This document shows positions 36,697 through 47,192 of a DNA stretch of 64,000 nucleotides, piece by piece. The DNA is taken from the NCBI RefSeq assembly GCF_000202835.1, contig NC_015186.1, positions 2,729,001 to 2,793,000 of the forward strand, written 5' to 3'. The number at the start of each line of letters is the position of its first letter. Positions within the stretch are counted from its first letter, which is position 1. A model generated the notes under the pieces. That model saw only the letters and a program-made list of their open reading frames with translations. It searched no databases and was not told where the DNA came from. This stretch comes from Acidiphilium multivorum AIU301 (GTDB lineage Bacteria > Pseudomonadota > Alphaproteobacteria > Acetobacterales > Acetobacteraceae). A program made the position numbers and the translations under genes.

Positions 36697-37173
36697 TCAC
36701 GCCCTCGCGTTACGGTTGGTGTTCTTGCGGTTCAGCGCCGCGACGTCGAGCGCCTGCGGCTGCTGGCCATGATGCGGATGCGACGGACCGGCATAGATGT
36801 GCAGGTTCTTCATCTGCTGGCGCTGCAGCGGTCCACGGGTGATCATTCGCTCGACCGCCTTTTCGATCACGCTTTCCGGATTCTTGCCTTCGAGGCGCTG
36901 GCGGATTGACCGCCCCTTGATGCCGCCCGGATAGCCGGTGTGGTAGTAGAAGACGGAATCGTCCATCTTCTTGCCCGTCACCTTCACCTTTTCCGCGTTG
37001 ACGACAATGATGTGGTCACCGCAGTCGACATGCGGGGTGAATTGCGGCTTGTGCTTGCCGCGCAGACGATTGGCGATCAGGGCGGCGAGCCGGCCGAGCA
37101 CAAGCCCGTCGGCGTCGATCAGCACCCAGTCCTTCTGCACGTCCGCCGGTTTCAGCGAAACGGTGGTCTTCAT
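36697..37173 (-). CDS. rplM: 50S ribosomal protein L13
   Basis: The product has 158 residues from the ATG at 37173 ([16 protein letters not shown]), preceded by GAGGAC. The L13 core is clear: [58 protein letters not shown] and [13 protein letters not shown]. It forms the conserved rplM-rpsI operon, which is terminated after rpsI. Confidence 0.97.
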   Translation of the reverse strand: MKTTVSLKPADVQKDWVLIDADGLVLGRLAALIANRLRGKHKPQFTPHVDCGDHIIVVNAEKVKVTGKKMDDSVFYYHTGYPGGIKGRSIRQRLEGKNPESVIEKAVERMITRGPLQRQQMKNLHIYAGPSHPHHGQQPQALDVAALNRKNTNRNARA

Positions 37174-37264
37174 GACGGGAGTCCTCGTGACATCATCCAT
37201 ACGATGGCGGCGCGTATGCGCGAAATGCGCCATCGCGTCAAGCGGATCAGTGAGCGGTAACCGA

Positions 37265-38197
37265 TTACCGCAAAGCGGACGCGGTCGCTTCCAGGGCCGT
37301 CGGCACCGGCGTGGATGCCGAAAATCCGAGGGAATCCCTGGCAAGGGCGACATCGGCATGAAACGAGCCGGCGAAGCTCCGCCACGACTCACCCTGCCCG
37401 GCCATGCGTGCGGCCGCGCCCAGCCATGAGGGCGGAAACGGCAGCAGCGTGACCCGCCGGCCGAGGCCACGGCCCAGCGCGCGGATCAGCCCTGTCGTTG
37501 AAACCGGCTCGGGATGCGCGCCGATCACGCAGTCCGGCGGATCTTCCGCGCTCACCGCCCGCTCGATCAGGAGGGCGAGATCGTTCACCGCGATGAAGCT
37601 GCGGGCATTGCTGATGGCGCCGAAGGGCAGCGGCAAGCCACGGCGGATCAGCCGGACAAGTCGCGGAATGTTGCCGGCACATCCCGGCCCGATCACCGCG
37701 CAGGGCCGCACGATCACCAGCCGCGTCGCGCTGCCGGCCACCGCCGCCCGCACGGCGGCCTCGCCTTCGAGCTTGCTTGCGGCATAAGCGTCGTCCGGCC
37801 GGGGGGCGCTGATCTCGTCGAACATCTCGTCCCGCCGCTTGCCGAACACCGCCGCCGAGGAAACCAGAACCAGGCGCGGCACCCCGCGCGCGACCGCGGC
37901 CTCGGCCACCCGGCGGGCCGCCGTCACATTCGCCGCCGCCAGCGCCGCCGGATCAACGCCGGTGCGATGCGCCAGTCCCGCCGCGTGAACCACCGCGCCG
38001 ACCCCGCGCATCGCGTTGACGAGGGCGGGAGCGGGGGCGGCAAGGTCCCCGGCGTCGACCGCGCGCGCCGCCCCGGGCACCGCGCGCGCCCGACGCAGCG
38101 CGACGACGACTTCCGCGCCCGACAGGGCAAGGCGGGCAGTCACCGCCCGGCCGATGAACCCGGCGGCCCCGCTGACCAGTACCGTCCGTTCGCTCAT
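37265..38197 (-). CDS. NAD-dependent epimerase/dehydratase (extended SDR)
   Basis: The product has 310 residues. It has the Rossmann motif [12 protein letters not shown] (GxxGxxG), VVHAAGLAH, and the active-site [10 protein letters not shown] with YAASK (Tyr, Lys). It resembles UDP-glucose 4-epimerase-like nucleotide-sugar enzymes ([23 protein letters not shown]). It lies between phaR and rplM on the same strand. The substrate is unknown, and a role in surface polysaccharide is inference. Confidence 0.87.
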   Translation of the reverse strand: MSERTVLVSGAAGFIGRAVTARLALSGAEVVVALRRARAVPGAARAVDAGDLAAPAPALVNAMRGVGAVVHAAGLAHRTGVDPAALAAANVTAARRVAEAAVARGVPRLVLVSSAAVFGKRRDEMFDEISAPRPDDAYAASKLEGEAAVRAAVAGSATRLVIVRPCAVIGPGCAGNIPRLVRLIRRGLPLPFGAISNARSFIAVNDLALLIERAVSAEDPPDCVIGAHPEPVSTTGLIRALGRGLGRRVTLLPFPPSWLGAAARMAGQGESWRSFAGSFHADVALARDSLGFSASTPVPTALEATASALR

Positions 38198-38222
38198 GAG
38201 CCGTTCCGTCGGCGGGACGTCG

Positions 38223-38816
38223 TCACGCCCGCTTCGGCGCCCTCGCCCTGAGCGCGGCAAGTTCCGCCTGCAGCCTCTCGACCTCGGCGCGCAGGGTCTC
38301 GATTTCCTCGGCGGCGCCATGATCGTCCGCACCGGCGGCGGATGCCTCGCCCTGCGCCCCGAACGGCGAGAACAGGCTCATGGCCCGTTCCATCATCGCC
38401 ATGTTCTGGCGGCCGATCTCTTCCATGCCGGGGGGGATGAAATTTCCCATCGTCTGCTGCATCGCCGCGCGCATCTGCGACTGCTGGCGGCTGAACTGGC
38501 TCATCGCCTGCTCGAGAAAGCGCGGCACGACGCCCTGCATGTTGTTTCCGTACAGACCGATAAGCTGGCGGAGGAAATTGGTCGGCAGCATGGCCTGGCC
38601 AACCTTGCTCTCCTCCTCGACGATGATCTGGGTGAGCACCGCCCGGGTGATGTCCTCACCCGTCTTGGCGTCGAATACTTCGAAATCGCGCCCTTCCCGC
38701 ACCATTTCCGAAAGGGTTTCGAGCGTGATGTAGGTCGAGCTTTCGGTATTGTACAGGCGCCGGTTGGCGTATTTCTTGATGACGATCGGCTTGGTGCCGT
38801 CCGGCGTCTGAGGCAT
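38223..38816 (-). CDS. phaR: Polyhydroxyalkanoate synthesis repressor PhaR
   Basis: The product has 197 residues. The DNA-binding PHB_acc_N domain reads VIKKYANRRLYNTESSTYIT, then FEVFDAKTGEDITRAVLTQI. The PHB-binding region is rich in Gln/Met (QFSRQQSQMRAAMQQTMGNF) and the C-terminus is a coiled coil (IETLRAEVERLQAELAALRA). PhaR binds nascent PHA granules and derepresses phasin genes. Its proximity to the PhaE-like, PhaC-like and phaA genes supports a PHA locus. ATG 38816 is preceded by AAGGGCGAAG. Confidence 0.95.
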   Translation of the reverse strand: MPQTPDGTKPIVIKKYANRRLYNTESSTYITLETLSEMVREGRDFEVFDAKTGEDITRAVLTQIIVEEESKVGQAMLPTNFLRQLIGLYGNNMQGVVPRFLEQAMSQFSRQQSQMRAAMQQTMGNFIPPGMEEIGRQNMAMMERAMSLFSPFGAQGEASAAGADDHGAAEEIETLRAEVERLQAELAALRARAPKRA

Positions 38817-38925
38817 TTTCTTCGCCCTTTCCCCTCGTCGCAAGGCGTGGAATCCGGTCGCCGTTGATTCGGCAGTTTGCAATGCAACACCATGACAGAG
38901 ACGAACGGCAAAGGCCAGCGCCGCC

Positions 38926-39696
38926 TCATGCCAGTTCGAGGAGCATCCGCAGTCCGACCAGGCCGAGCATCGCGGCGAGCAGCAACCGCAGCAGGCGCTC
39001 GGGGGCGCGCTTCACGAACAGGCTGCCGATCACGACGCCGGGAAGCGATCCGGCGAGGAGGGCGCCGAGCATCGGCGCATCGATTCCGTGCAGCCAGAGC
39101 CGGCCAAACCCGGCAACCAGCGTCAGCAGCAGCGCATGGGCGATGTCGGAGCCGACCACCTCCCGCATCGACAGCCGCGGGTAGAGATAGATGAGCGCGA
39201 CCGTGCCGAGCGCGCCGGCGCCGACCGAGGAGAGCGTCACCGTCACGCCCAGCACGATCCCGAGAGCGATGGTCATCCATGCCGGTGGCGCACGATGCAA
39301 TCCGCCGGCGCCGCGATGCGTGACCCAGGGCTTCACGGCAAGCGAAGCCGCCGCGAACAGCAGCATCGCGCCGAGCAGCAGCAGGCTGAGCCGGTTCGCC
39401 GCGGCACCGTGAACGCCGAGGCGGGCAAGCAGCAGGATCGCCAGCGCGGCGCCCGGCACGCTGCCGGCGCCAAGGCGCCAGACCACCGGCCACGCCACGG
39501 TGCGGTTCGCGCCGTGAACCGCGGTCCCGACCGCCTTGGTGAAGGCCGCAAACAGCAGGTCGGTGCCGATTGCGGTGGAGGCGCGGATGCCGAAGAGCAG
39601 AACGAGGATCGGCGTCATCACCGATCCGCCGCCCACGCCGGTGAGCCCGATGAGCAGGCCGACGACGAACCCGGTGAGCACGAATGCCGGCGACAT
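38926..39696 (-). CDS. TauE/SafE-family membrane permease
   Basis: The product has 256 residues and about eight membrane helices. The family motif is VGLLIGLTGVGGGSVMTPIL at the N-terminus, repeated as VGAGALGTVALIYLYPRL in the second half. These proteins export sulfite or sulfonate-related anions. GGAG lies 5 bases before the ATG at 39696. It is divergent from the PhaE-like gene (87-bp gap). No sulfur-oxidation genes are adjacent, so the substrate is open. Confidence 0.87.
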   Translation of the reverse strand: MSPAFVLTGFVVGLLIGLTGVGGGSVMTPILVLLFGIRASTAIGTDLLFAAFTKAVGTAVHGANRTVAWPVVWRLGAGSVPGAALAILLLARLGVHGAAANRLSLLLLGAMLLFAAASLAVKPWVTHRGAGGLHRAPPAWMTIALGIVLGVTVTLSSVGAGALGTVALIYLYPRLSMREVVGSDIAHALLLTLVAGFGRLWLHGIDAPMLGALLAGSLPGVVIGSLFVKRAPERLLRLLLAAMLGLVGLRMLLELA

Positions 39697-39783
39697 GGCC
39701 ACTCCTTGTCAGGCGACCACTGGCAGAAGGGACGCCTTTCGCGCTAGAAAATTCTCGGTATAGCGCGGTTGCCAGGATGCCTC

Positions 39784-40167
39784 ATGACAGACGCCGGACA
39801 GGGCGACAAGCACGAAGCCGAACCTCCGAACGCCGAATCGCGCCTCGGCGAGCTTGCGCGCGACTGGATCACGCTCTGGCAGAGCGAGTTGACCGCCCTC
39901 GCGCAGGATCGCGAGTGGCGCGAGGGCTGGACCGGATTGATGACGCTCTGGGCCGGCGCCGCGACCGCCGCGATCGGCACGGCCGAGGCGCTGTCCCGCC
40001 ATGACCCGCCCCGACGCGCCCGGCCCGATGGAGCGCCGCGGCCCGCGTCCTCTCCTGCTGCACCTGATGCTGGCGGCGATGCGGTCGAACGCCTCCATCG
40101 CCGCATTGCCGAACTTGAGGCACGTCTGGCCGCACTGGAACGCGACGGACAGTCTGGCGGATCCTGA
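39784..40167 (+). CDS. Small PhaE-like/coiled-coil partner of the PHA synthase-like protein
   Basis: The product has 127 residues with no signal. The N-terminal half is an acidic helical segment (ARDWITLWQSELTALAQDRE, then GWTGLMTLWAGAATAAI). A Pro/Ala-rich linker follows, then a C-terminal coiled coil ([20 protein letters not shown]). This shape recalls PhaE-type subunits of short PHA synthases. Its last 167 bases overlap the downstream PhaC-like gene in another frame. Assignment rests on architecture and context. Confidence 0.6.
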   Translation: MTDAGQGDKHEAEPPNAESRLGELARDWITLWQSELTALAQDREWREGWTGLMTLWAGAATAAIGTAEALSRHDPPRRARPDGAPRPASSPAAPDAGGDAVERLHRRIAELEARLAALERDGQSGGS

Positions 40168-41176
40168 TTTCGCCGCGGCGGTGGTGCGCGAGGCCCTTGC
40201 GCAGGATGCCGCCCTGCTTGCCGGCATCGCCGCCTATCGCCGCCACCCGTGGCGCCGCACCCTGGCCGATCCGCCTGCCGTGTGGGCCGAGGGCTCTTCG
40301 CGTCTACTCGACTACGGCGGCACCGGACCCGTGCTGTTCTTCGTCCCCAGCCTCGTCAACCGCGCCCATATCCTCGATCTCGCCGAGGACGCCTCGTTCC
40401 TGCGTTTTCTCGCGGCGCATGGCGCCCATCCGCTGCTGCTCGACTGGGGCTGGCCCGGCGCCATCGAACGGCAATTCACGCTGACCGACTATGTCGCCGG
40501 CCGCCTTGAACGGGCGCTGGAGGCGGTGGCCGGTCCGGTCGTCCTGGTCGGCTACTGCATGGGCGGGCTGCTGGCCCTGGCCGCCGCCCTGCGCGCGCCG
40601 GAGCGTATCCGTGCCCTCGCCCTGCTGGCGACGCCGTGGGATTTCCATGCCGAGGACGAGGAGGCGGCGCGCAGCCTCGCCACCAGCCTGCCCATCCTCG
40701 AACCGCTGATGGCGGCCACCGGCACAGTGCCGATCGACGCTCTGCAGACGCTGTTCGCAACCCTCGATCCGTTCGGCGTCACCGCGAAATACCGGGCATT
40801 CGCCGCCCTCGACCCCGCGAGCCCGCGCGCGGTCCGCTTCGTTGCGCTCGAGGATTGGCTGAACGACGGCGTGCCGCTCGCCGCCCCGGTGGCGCGGGAA
40901 ACCCTTGGCGGATGGTATGGCGAGAACGCGACCGCGCAGGGCGCATGGCGCATCGCCGGCCTGCCGGTGAACCCCGCCGCCATCACCTGTCCCACCCTGA
41001 TCGCGACACCGGCGCGCGACCGGCTGGTGCCCCCGGCCTCCGCCGCCGCCCTCGCCACGGTCGTTCCGCACGCTACGGTGATCGCGCCGAAGGCCGGCCA
41101 CATCGGCATGATCGCCGGCATGAGCGCGCCGCAAGCCCTATGGCAACCATTCGGCGAATGGGTGGCCGGGCTGTAG
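40001..41176 (+). CDS. PHA synthase-like alpha/beta hydrolase (PhaC-like)
   Basis: The product has 391 residues. The lipase-box equivalent is GYCMGG with nucleophile Cys186, the PHA synthase hallmark (GxCxG) instead of Ser. Other features are [20 protein letters not shown] and [10 protein letters not shown], and a C-terminal Asp/His region ([22 protein letters not shown]). Length matches short class III/IV PhaC proteins. Start candidates are ATG 40001 and 40028; the GPRPLLLHL segment conserved in relatives requires one of these, so the overlap with the upstream gene is real. It may polymerise 3-hydroxyacyl-CoA or act as a related thioesterase. Confidence 0.82.
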   Translation: MTRPDAPGPMERRGPRPLLLHLMLAAMRSNASIAALPNLRHVWPHWNATDSLADPDFAAAVVREALAQDAALLAGIAAYRRHPWRRTLADPPAVWAEGSSRLLDYGGTGPVLFFVPSLVNRAHILDLAEDASFLRFLAAHGAHPLLLDWGWPGAIERQFTLTDYVAGRLERALEAVAGPVVLVGYCMGGLLALAAALRAPERIRALALLATPWDFHAEDEEAARSLATSLPILEPLMAATGTVPIDALQTLFATLDPFGVTAKYRAFAALDPASPRAVRFVALEDWLNDGVPLAAPVARETLGGWYGENATAQGAWRIAGLPVNPAAITCPTLIATPARDRLVPPASAAALATVVPHATVIAPKAGHIGMIAGMSAPQALWQPFGEWVAGL

Positions 41177-41232
41177 CCCTTGCGGCGGCAAAGGTCTATG
41201 CTGCACCGCACGGAACCGAGAGGAGGAGCACA

Positions 41233-42405
41233 ATGGACGACATCGTCATCGCCGCGGCCGCCCGCACGCCGGTCGGCAGCTTCAACGGCGCCTTTGCCGC
41301 CACCCCGGCGCATGTGCTGGGCGAGGTTGCCATCAGGGCCGCCATGGAGCGTGCCGGACTTTCCGCCGACGAGGTCGACGAGGTGATCCTCGGCCAGGTG
41401 CTCTCCGCCGGCGCGGGCCAGAACCCCGCCCGCCAGGCCGCGCGCAATGCCGGCATCCCGGATGCCAAGACCGCGTTCGGCATCAACCAGGTCTGCGGCT
41501 CCGGCCTGCGCGCCGTCGCGCTGGCCGCGCAGCAGGTGATGTCCGGCCAGTCCGACATCGTCATCGCCGGCGGCCAGGAGAGCATGTCGCTCAGCAGCCA
41601 TGTCGCCCATCTGCGGGCCGGCACCAAGATGGGCGACGTCAAGTTCATCGACTCCATGATCAAGGACGGGCTGTGGGATGCCTTCAACGGCTACCACATG
41701 GGCACCACCGCCGAGAACGTCGCCCGGTCCTATCAGATCACCCGCGAGGAGCAGGACGCCCTCGCCCTCGCCTCGCAGCAGAAGGCCTCGGCGGCGCAGA
41801 AGTCCGGCCGCTTCCGCGACGAGATCGCGCCGGTGACGATCGTTACCCGCAAGGGCGAGGTCGTGATCGCCGATGACGAATACATCCGCCATGACGCCTC
41901 GGCCGAGAGCATGGCGAAGCTCAAGCCCGCCTTCTCGAAGGACGGCACCGTGACCGCCGGCAACGCCTCCGGCATCAATGACGGCGCCGCCGCCCTCGTC
42001 GTCATGTCGGCGAAGGAAGCGGCGAAGCGCGGCCTGACGCCGCTGGCCCGCATCGCCAGCTTCGCCACCGCCGGCGTCGATCCCGCGGTGATGGGCACCG
42101 GGCCGATCCCCTCCTCGCAGAAGGCGCTCGCCCGCGCCGGCTGGTCGGTCGTCGATCTCGACCTGATCGAGGCGAACGAGGCCTTCGCGGCACAGGCCTG
42201 CGCGGTGAACAAGGGCCTCAATCTCGACCCGGCGAAGGTCAACGTGAACGGCGGCGCCATCGCCATCGGCCACCCGATCGGCGCCTCTGGCGCGCGGGTA
42301 CTCACCACGCTCCTGTTCGAGATGCAGAAGCGCGACGCCCGCAAGGGGCTCGCCACGCTGTGCATCGGCGGCGGCATGGGCGTGGCCATGTGCGTCGAAC
42401 GCTGA
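41233..42405 (+). CDS. phaA: Acetyl-CoA acetyltransferase (beta-ketothiolase)
   Basis: The product has 390 residues. It condenses two acetyl-CoA to acetoacetyl-CoA, or the reverse. The catalytic residues are Cys88 ([11 protein letters not shown]), His347 ([13 protein letters not shown]) and Cys377 ([12 protein letters not shown]). GGAGGAG precedes the ATG. With the PhaC-like gene upstream and CoA-transferase genes downstream it links PHA and ketone-body metabolism. No acetoacetyl-CoA reductase (phaB) is present here. Confidence 0.95.
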   Translation: MDDIVIAAAARTPVGSFNGAFAATPAHVLGEVAIRAAMERAGLSADEVDEVILGQVLSAGAGQNPARQAARNAGIPDAKTAFGINQVCGSGLRAVALAAQQVMSGQSDIVIAGGQESMSLSSHVAHLRAGTKMGDVKFIDSMIKDGLWDAFNGYHMGTTAENVARSYQITREEQDALALASQQKASAAQKSGRFRDEIAPVTIVTRKGEVVIADDEYIRHDASAESMAKLKPAFSKDGTVTAGNASGINDGAAALVVMSAKEAAKRGLTPLARIASFATAGVDPAVMGTGPIPSSQKALARAGWSVVDLDLIEANEAFAAQACAVNKGLNLDPAKVNVNGGAIAIGHPIGASGARVLTTLLFEMQKRDARKGLATLCIGGGMGVAMCVER

Positions 42406-42429
42406 AACACCAGGGAGGAAACCAACCGG

Positions 42430-43131
42430 ATGCGTAAGGTCTATTCCGGCGCCGTCGAGGCGCTCGCCGGTCTGCTGCGCGACGACATGACCATCCTCGC
42501 CGGCGGCTTCGGCCTGTGCGGCGTGCCGATGGCGCTGATCGAGGCGATCCGCGAAAGCGGCGTGCGCAACCTGACCATCGTCTCCAACAATGCCGGGATC
42601 GACGGGGTCGGTCTCGGCATCCTGCTCGACACGCGGCAGGTGAAGAAGATGATCTCCTCCTATGTCGGCGAGAACGCCACCTTCGCCCGGCAGTATCTCG
42701 CCGGCGAGTTGGAGATCGAGTTCAACCCGCAGGGCACGCTGGCCGAGCGCATCCGCGCCGGCGGCGCCGGCATCCCCGCCTTCTTCACCGCCACCGGCTA
42801 TGGCACGCAGGTTGCCGAAGGCAAGGAAACCCGCGAGTTCGACGGCCGGCACTACGTGATGGAACGCGGCATTTTCGGCGATCTCGCCGTGGTCCATGCC
42901 TGGAAGGGCGATACCGAGGGCAATCTCGTCTACCGGAAGACGGCGCGGAACTTCAATCCGATCTGCGCTGCCGCCGCGAAGGTGACGGTCGCCGAGGTCG
43001 AGGAACTCGTCGAACCCGGCACGATCGACCCCGACCACATCGTCACCCCCGGCATCTACGTCAAACGCATCGTCAAGCTCGCGCACGTCGAGAAGCACAT
43101 CGAGAAACGCACCGTCCGCGAGCGGGCCTGA
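42430..43131 (+). CDS. scoA: 3-oxoacid CoA-transferase subunit A
   Basis: The product has 233 residues. Features are [60 protein letters not shown] and [15 protein letters not shown], the CoA_trans family 1 alpha subunit. It pairs with the next gene to activate acetoacetate with succinyl-CoA. It sits 24 bp after phaA and 10 bp before scoB, in one operon. Confidence 0.94.
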   Translation: MRKVYSGAVEALAGLLRDDMTILAGGFGLCGVPMALIEAIRESGVRNLTIVSNNAGIDGVGLGILLDTRQVKKMISSYVGENATFARQYLAGELEIEFNPQGTLAERIRAGGAGIPAFFTATGYGTQVAEGKETREFDGRHYVMERGIFGDLAVVHAWKGDTEGNLVYRKTARNFNPICAAAAKVTVAEVEELVEPGTIDPDHIVTPGIYVKRIVKLAHVEKHIEKRTVRERA

Positions 43132-43141
43132 GGAGGGAAAC

Positions 43142-43822
43142 ATGCCCTGGACACGCGATCAGATGGCGGCCCGCGCCGCCCGTGAACTGAAGGACGGCTT
43201 CTACGTCAATCTCGGCATCGGCATCCCGACGCTGGTGGCGAACCACATTCCCGAGGGCATCTCCGTGCAGCTGCACTCGGAGAACGGCATGCTCGGCATC
43301 GGCCCCTTCCCCTACGAGGGCGAGGAGGACGCCGACCTGATCAACGCCGGCAAGCAGACCGTGACCGCATTGCCGACCACGAGCTATTTCGATTCTGCCC
43401 AATCCTTCGCCATGGTGCGCGGCGGGCATATCGATATTTCGATCCTGGGCGCGCTGCAGGTGGCCGAGAACGGCGATCTCGCGAACTGGATGATCCCCGG
43501 CAAGATGGTGAAGGGCATGGGCGGGGCGATGGACCTCGTCGCCGGCGTGCCGCGCGTCGTCGTGCTGATGGAGCACACGGCGAAGGGCGAGCCCAAGATC
43601 CTGAAGAAATGCACGCTGCCGCTCACCGGCAAGGGTGTGGTCAGCATGATCGTCACCGACATGGCGGTGTTCGAGGTCGACCATGCGCGATCCCCGTCGC
43701 TCGTCCTGGTCGACAAGCCCGACGACGTGACGATCGAGCAGATCCGCGACGCGACCGAAGCCGATTTCGTGGTGCACAGCACGATGCACCGTAACCCCGC
43801 CGCCGCGGAGATCGAGGAATGA
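43142..43822 (+). CDS. scoB: 3-oxoacid CoA-transferase subunit B
   Basis: The product has 226 residues. The catalytic Glu47 lies in [40 protein letters not shown] and [20 protein letters not shown] are family signatures. It forms the active heterotetramer with ScoA. Its stop overlaps the gabT start by 4 bp (ATGA), tying GABA catabolism to the same transcript. Confidence 0.94.
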   Translation: MPWTRDQMAARAARELKDGFYVNLGIGIPTLVANHIPEGISVQLHSENGMLGIGPFPYEGEEDADLINAGKQTVTALPTTSYFDSAQSFAMVRGGHIDISILGALQVAENGDLANWMIPGKMVKGMGGAMDLVAGVPRVVVLMEHTAKGEPKILKKCTLPLTGKGVVSMIVTDMAVFEVDHARSPSLVLVDKPDDVTIEQIRDATEADFVVHSTMHRNPAAAEIEE

Positions 43823-45099
43823 GCACGAATACCGACCTCCATGCGCGGCGCGAGGCCGCCGTGGCCCGCGGTGTGGGCATCAGCCACCCGATGGCCTACA
43901 CGGCCCGCGCCGAGAACGCCGAGCTGTGGGACGCGGACGGCAAGCGCTACATCGACTTCGCCGGCGGGATCGCGGTGCTCAACACGGGGCATCGCCATCC
44001 GAAGGTGATTGAGGCGGTGAAGGCGCAGCTCGACCGCTTCACCCATACCTGCTTCCAGGTCACGCCGTACGAGCCTTACGTGGCGCTCGCCGAACGGCTC
44101 AACGCGATCGCGCCGATCGAGGGGCCGGCCAAGACCGTGTTCCTGACCACCGGCGCCGAGGCGCTGGAAAACGCGATCAAGATCGCCCGCGCCGCCACCG
44201 GCCGCCCCGGCGTGATCACCTTCGCCGGCGGGTATCACGGCCGCACCCTGCTGACCATGGCGATGACCGGCAAGGTCATTCCCTACAAGAAGCGCTTCGC
44301 GCCGATGCCGGCCGAGATCTACCACGCGCCCTTCCCGTACGAGCCCTTCGGCGTCAGCGTGGCCGACAGTATCCGCGGCATTGACATGCTGTTCCGTGCC
44401 GATATCGAGCCCGAGCGCGTTGCCGCCATCGTGATCGAGCCTGTCCAGGGCGAGGGCGGGTTCATCCCGGCGCCGACCGAGCTGCTGGTGGCGCTGCGCG
44501 AGATCTGCGACCGCCACGGCATCCTGCTGATCGTCGACGAGGTGCAGACCGGTTTCGGCCGCACCGGGAAGATGTTCGGCATCGAGCATTCGGGCGTCAA
44601 GCCGGACCTGATGACGATCGCGAAATCCCTCGCCGGCGGCTTCCCGCTCTCCGGCGTGATCGGCCGCGCCGCGGTGATGGATGCGCCGGAGCCGGGCGGC
44701 CTCGGCGGCACCTATGCCGGCAATCCGCTCGCCTGCGCCGCCGCCCTCGCCGTGCTCGACGTCATCCGGGATGAAAACCTGGTGGAGCGCGCCAATGCGA
44801 TCGGCGCCACGATGAAGAGCCGGCTGGAACGCATCGCCTCGCGCAACGATGTGGCGCCGATCACCGCGATCCGCGGTCCGGGGGCGATGATCGCCTTCGA
44901 CATCGTCAGGCAGCGCGGCAGCTACGAGCCCGACCCCGACACTACGAAGCAGGTCATCGCGCGCGCCCGCGAACACGGGCTCATCGTGATTTCCTGCGGC
45001 GTCTATGGCAACGCCATCCGCCTGCTGGTGCCGCTGACGGTGAGCGACACGGTTCTGGGCGAGGGGATGGACGCGCTGGAAGCCGCCCTCGACGGCTGA
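43819..45099 (+). CDS. gabT: 4-aminobutyrate aminotransferase (class III)
   Basis: The product has 426 residues. It transfers the amino group of GABA to 2-oxoglutarate. Class III features are GTxxxEAxE-type [39 protein letters not shown] and the PLP lysine in [28 protein letters not shown] and [14 protein letters not shown] support GabT over ornithine or acetylornithine enzymes. It is the last gene of the phaA-scoA-scoB-gabT run and converges with the PLP protein (6-bp gap). Confidence 0.9.
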   Translation: MSTNTDLHARREAAVARGVGISHPMAYTARAENAELWDADGKRYIDFAGGIAVLNTGHRHPKVIEAVKAQLDRFTHTCFQVTPYEPYVALAERLNAIAPIEGPAKTVFLTTGAEALENAIKIARAATGRPGVITFAGGYHGRTLLTMAMTGKVIPYKKRFAPMPAEIYHAPFPYEPFGVSVADSIRGIDMLFRADIEPERVAAIVIEPVQGEGGFIPAPTELLVALREICDRHGILLIVDEVQTGFGRTGKMFGIEHSGVKPDLMTIAKSLAGGFPLSGVIGRAAVMDAPEPGGLGGTYAGNPLACAAALAVLDVIRDENLVERANAIGATMKSRLERIASRNDVAPITAIRGPGAMIAFDIVRQRGSYEPDPDTTKQVIARAREHGLIVISCGVYGNAIRLLVPLTVSDTVLGEGMDALEAALDG

Positions 45100-45105
45100 G
45101 CCGGC

Positions 45106-47151
45106 CTATCGGTAACACGGGCGCGGGTCGGCCTCGGCCACCCGCTCCCAGTGCGCGCGCAGCAGCGCGATCTTGTCGAACACCAGTGCGAGGTCCGCCA
45201 TTTCGCGCGCAAGGCGCCGCTCGGTGGCAAGGCCGCGATGCGACGGCTCGCCGGAAATCAGCCGCGCCCCCGCCGAGACCCTGAGCCAGCCGACCTGCCC
45301 GCCCGCGCCGTCCGGCAGGGCGACAGGCTGGCCGATATGGCAGATCCGCGCCGCCACGCGCCGCTCGGCGGCGGTGTCGAACAGGGCAGCGCAATCCGCA
45401 TTCAGCCAGTGATAAAGCCGCCGGGCCGCCGCCGGGTCGAGCAGGCGTTCCGCCGCCCCCGGCGCGCGCACGGCGAAGGCAAAGACGCTGCGCAGCGTAT
45501 CCCATCCTTCGCCCTCGCGCGCCGGATCGGGCACATCCTGCAGCACGAAGACATCATGACGGGCAACCGCCGCCTCGACTGCCTTGCGGAAGCGCAGGAT
45601 CACCTCGGCCTTGCGCGCATCCGACACCGAGGCGAGCGCCCTGAATTCGGCGAGCGCCGCCCGCCAGCGCAACAGCAGACCGTAATTGGCGCCCTCCGGA
45701 AGCGCCCGCGCCGCCTTTGCCGCGGGGGGCCATTCGCCCCGGCTGAAATAGGCCTCAAGCCCCGCGGGCAGCCTGCCGCGCCCCAGCCGCCGGGCGATCG
45801 CCGGCGGAATCAGCGCGGCCCCCGCAAAGGGCGGGCCGGTGAGAAACTTCGAGCCGGTCACCTGCACGACGGCGTCAAGGCCGAGATAGGCGCGGATCCG
45901 CGCCGGCGCCATCCGCAGCTGACAGGCATCGACGACGATATCCAGACTGTCGCCGAAGCGGGCCCTCAGCCGCCGCAGCAACGCCATCGATGGTGCGAGC
46001 AGCCCGGTCTTGGACAGATCGAGCGCATGCAGGATCACGCGCCGGCCTGATGCCACGGCGGCCTCGACAGCTGCGACGATCTCCGCCTCGACCGCATCGC
46101 GATGACGCGGAGCGCCGCGTTCGTCCCGCAACGGAATCGAAACCAGTTCGGTATCCGGACGGAAGCCCTCGATGGGTGCCGCGCGCGAAACGTCATGCCC
46201 GTTTGCCGTATCGATCGCAAAATGCCGCCCGACCGCCGCCATCGGCACACCGCTTCCCGTCTCCTCGGGCGCGAGCAGGATGGTCGTGATGGGGCGCACC
46301 GCGTCCGGCAGATGGCTCAGCGCCAGCGCCAGCAATTCGCTGTCGGTGCCGGAAGCCGCAAGCACGACGGCTCCGCCGCGCGGAAGGCCGAAATCGCGGC
46401 CGATCGTCCGCCTTACGGCTATGGCCTGACGCTCGATCGGGCGACGCGTACCCTCCAGCAGCATCGCGGCCGTGATCTTCAGCCGGAGGCGGTCCGCCGC
46501 TTCGTATCCCCGTTCGGAGACCGACGATGCGGTCGACGAGGCAAAGGTCACCGCCCAGGGGCGGGGCCGATGGCTGCAACCATAGCCGTTCAGATCGCTC
46601 TGGGGATCGCGCATCAGACGGATGTCGCCCCCCGTCTCCATGATCGACTCGGCGATCCCGATCACCGGCCATAGGGCGCGCAGCCTCGCGATGGCCGCCT
46701 CGTCCGCCACGGCCGCCCCGGCGCCGGCCACATAGTCCGCCAGACGGCGCGACACATCTGCCAAGCTGGCGGCACTGGGCGGCAGTTCCGCCGCCATCGT
46801 CGCTGCCCAGCCCATGCCGTCTGGCAGGGTCAGATGTTCGGCTTCCGCGAACTGGGCCGCGACGCGCGCAGCCGCAAGTCCGGCCAGAGGAAGCGGAACG
46901 CCCGCGCGCGCCAGGAGCATCCATTCGCCGGCCAGTCTCGCGGCAACGCGCGCAACGGCCGCCCCCGCGGCTTCATCGATCGTCGTTCGGCGGGCCGCGA
47001 AGTCGATCACGAGGTCCGACCGCGCCTCGCCAAGGCGACATTCCATTTCGCGAAGCATCCAGAACGCCACGTTCCGACGCAGTTCGGCACTCACCGGCAT
47101 GTCTGCGCGGGTACCGGTGAGCCGGGCCGGCTCGGGCATGGGATCACTCAT
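45106..47151 (-). CDS. Large uncharacterised fold-type I PLP-dependent enzyme
   Basis: The product has 681 residues from the ATG at 47151. The central part has an aminotransferase class V/decarboxylase-like fold: SGTDSELLALALSHLPDAVR (cofactor phosphate), DIVVDACQLRM (Asp about 408) and QVTGSKFLTGPPFAGAALI (PLP Lys about 435). The first 185 or so residues form a helical domain I do not recognise, joined through DLNGYGCSHRPRPWAVTFAS. A further 150 residues follow the core. Family and reaction are unknown. It is downstream of yraN on the same strand, 41 bp between genes. Confidence 0.75.
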   Translation of the reverse strand: MSDPMPEPARLTGTRADMPVSAELRRNVAFWMLREMECRLGEARSDLVIDFAARRTTIDEAAGAAVARVAARLAGEWMLLARAGVPLPLAGLAAARVAAQFAEAEHLTLPDGMGWAATMAAELPPSAASLADVSRRLADYVAGAGAAVADEAAIARLRALWPVIGIAESIMETGGDIRLMRDPQSDLNGYGCSHRPRPWAVTFASSTASSVSERGYEAADRLRLKITAAMLLEGTRRPIERQAIAVRRTIGRDFGLPRGGAVVLAASGTDSELLALALSHLPDAVRPITTILLAPEETGSGVPMAAVGRHFAIDTANGHDVSRAAPIEGFRPDTELVSIPLRDERGAPRHRDAVEAEIVAAVEAAVASGRRVILHALDLSKTGLLAPSMALLRRLRARFGDSLDIVVDACQLRMAPARIRAYLGLDAVVQVTGSKFLTGPPFAGAALIPPAIARRLGRGRLPAGLEAYFSRGEWPPAAKAARALPEGANYGLLLRWRAALAEFRALASVSDARKAEVILRFRKAVEAAVARHDVFVLQDVPDPAREGEGWDTLRSVFAFAVRAPGAAERLLDPAAARRLYHWLNADCAALFDTAAERRVAARICHIGQPVALPDGAGGQVGWLRVSAGARLISGEPSHRGLATERRLAREMADLALVFDKIALLRAHWERVAEADPRPCYR

Positions 47152-47192
47152 GAGAGGCTTATAGCCGTTCCCGGGCCGCTCGGCCAAACAGG

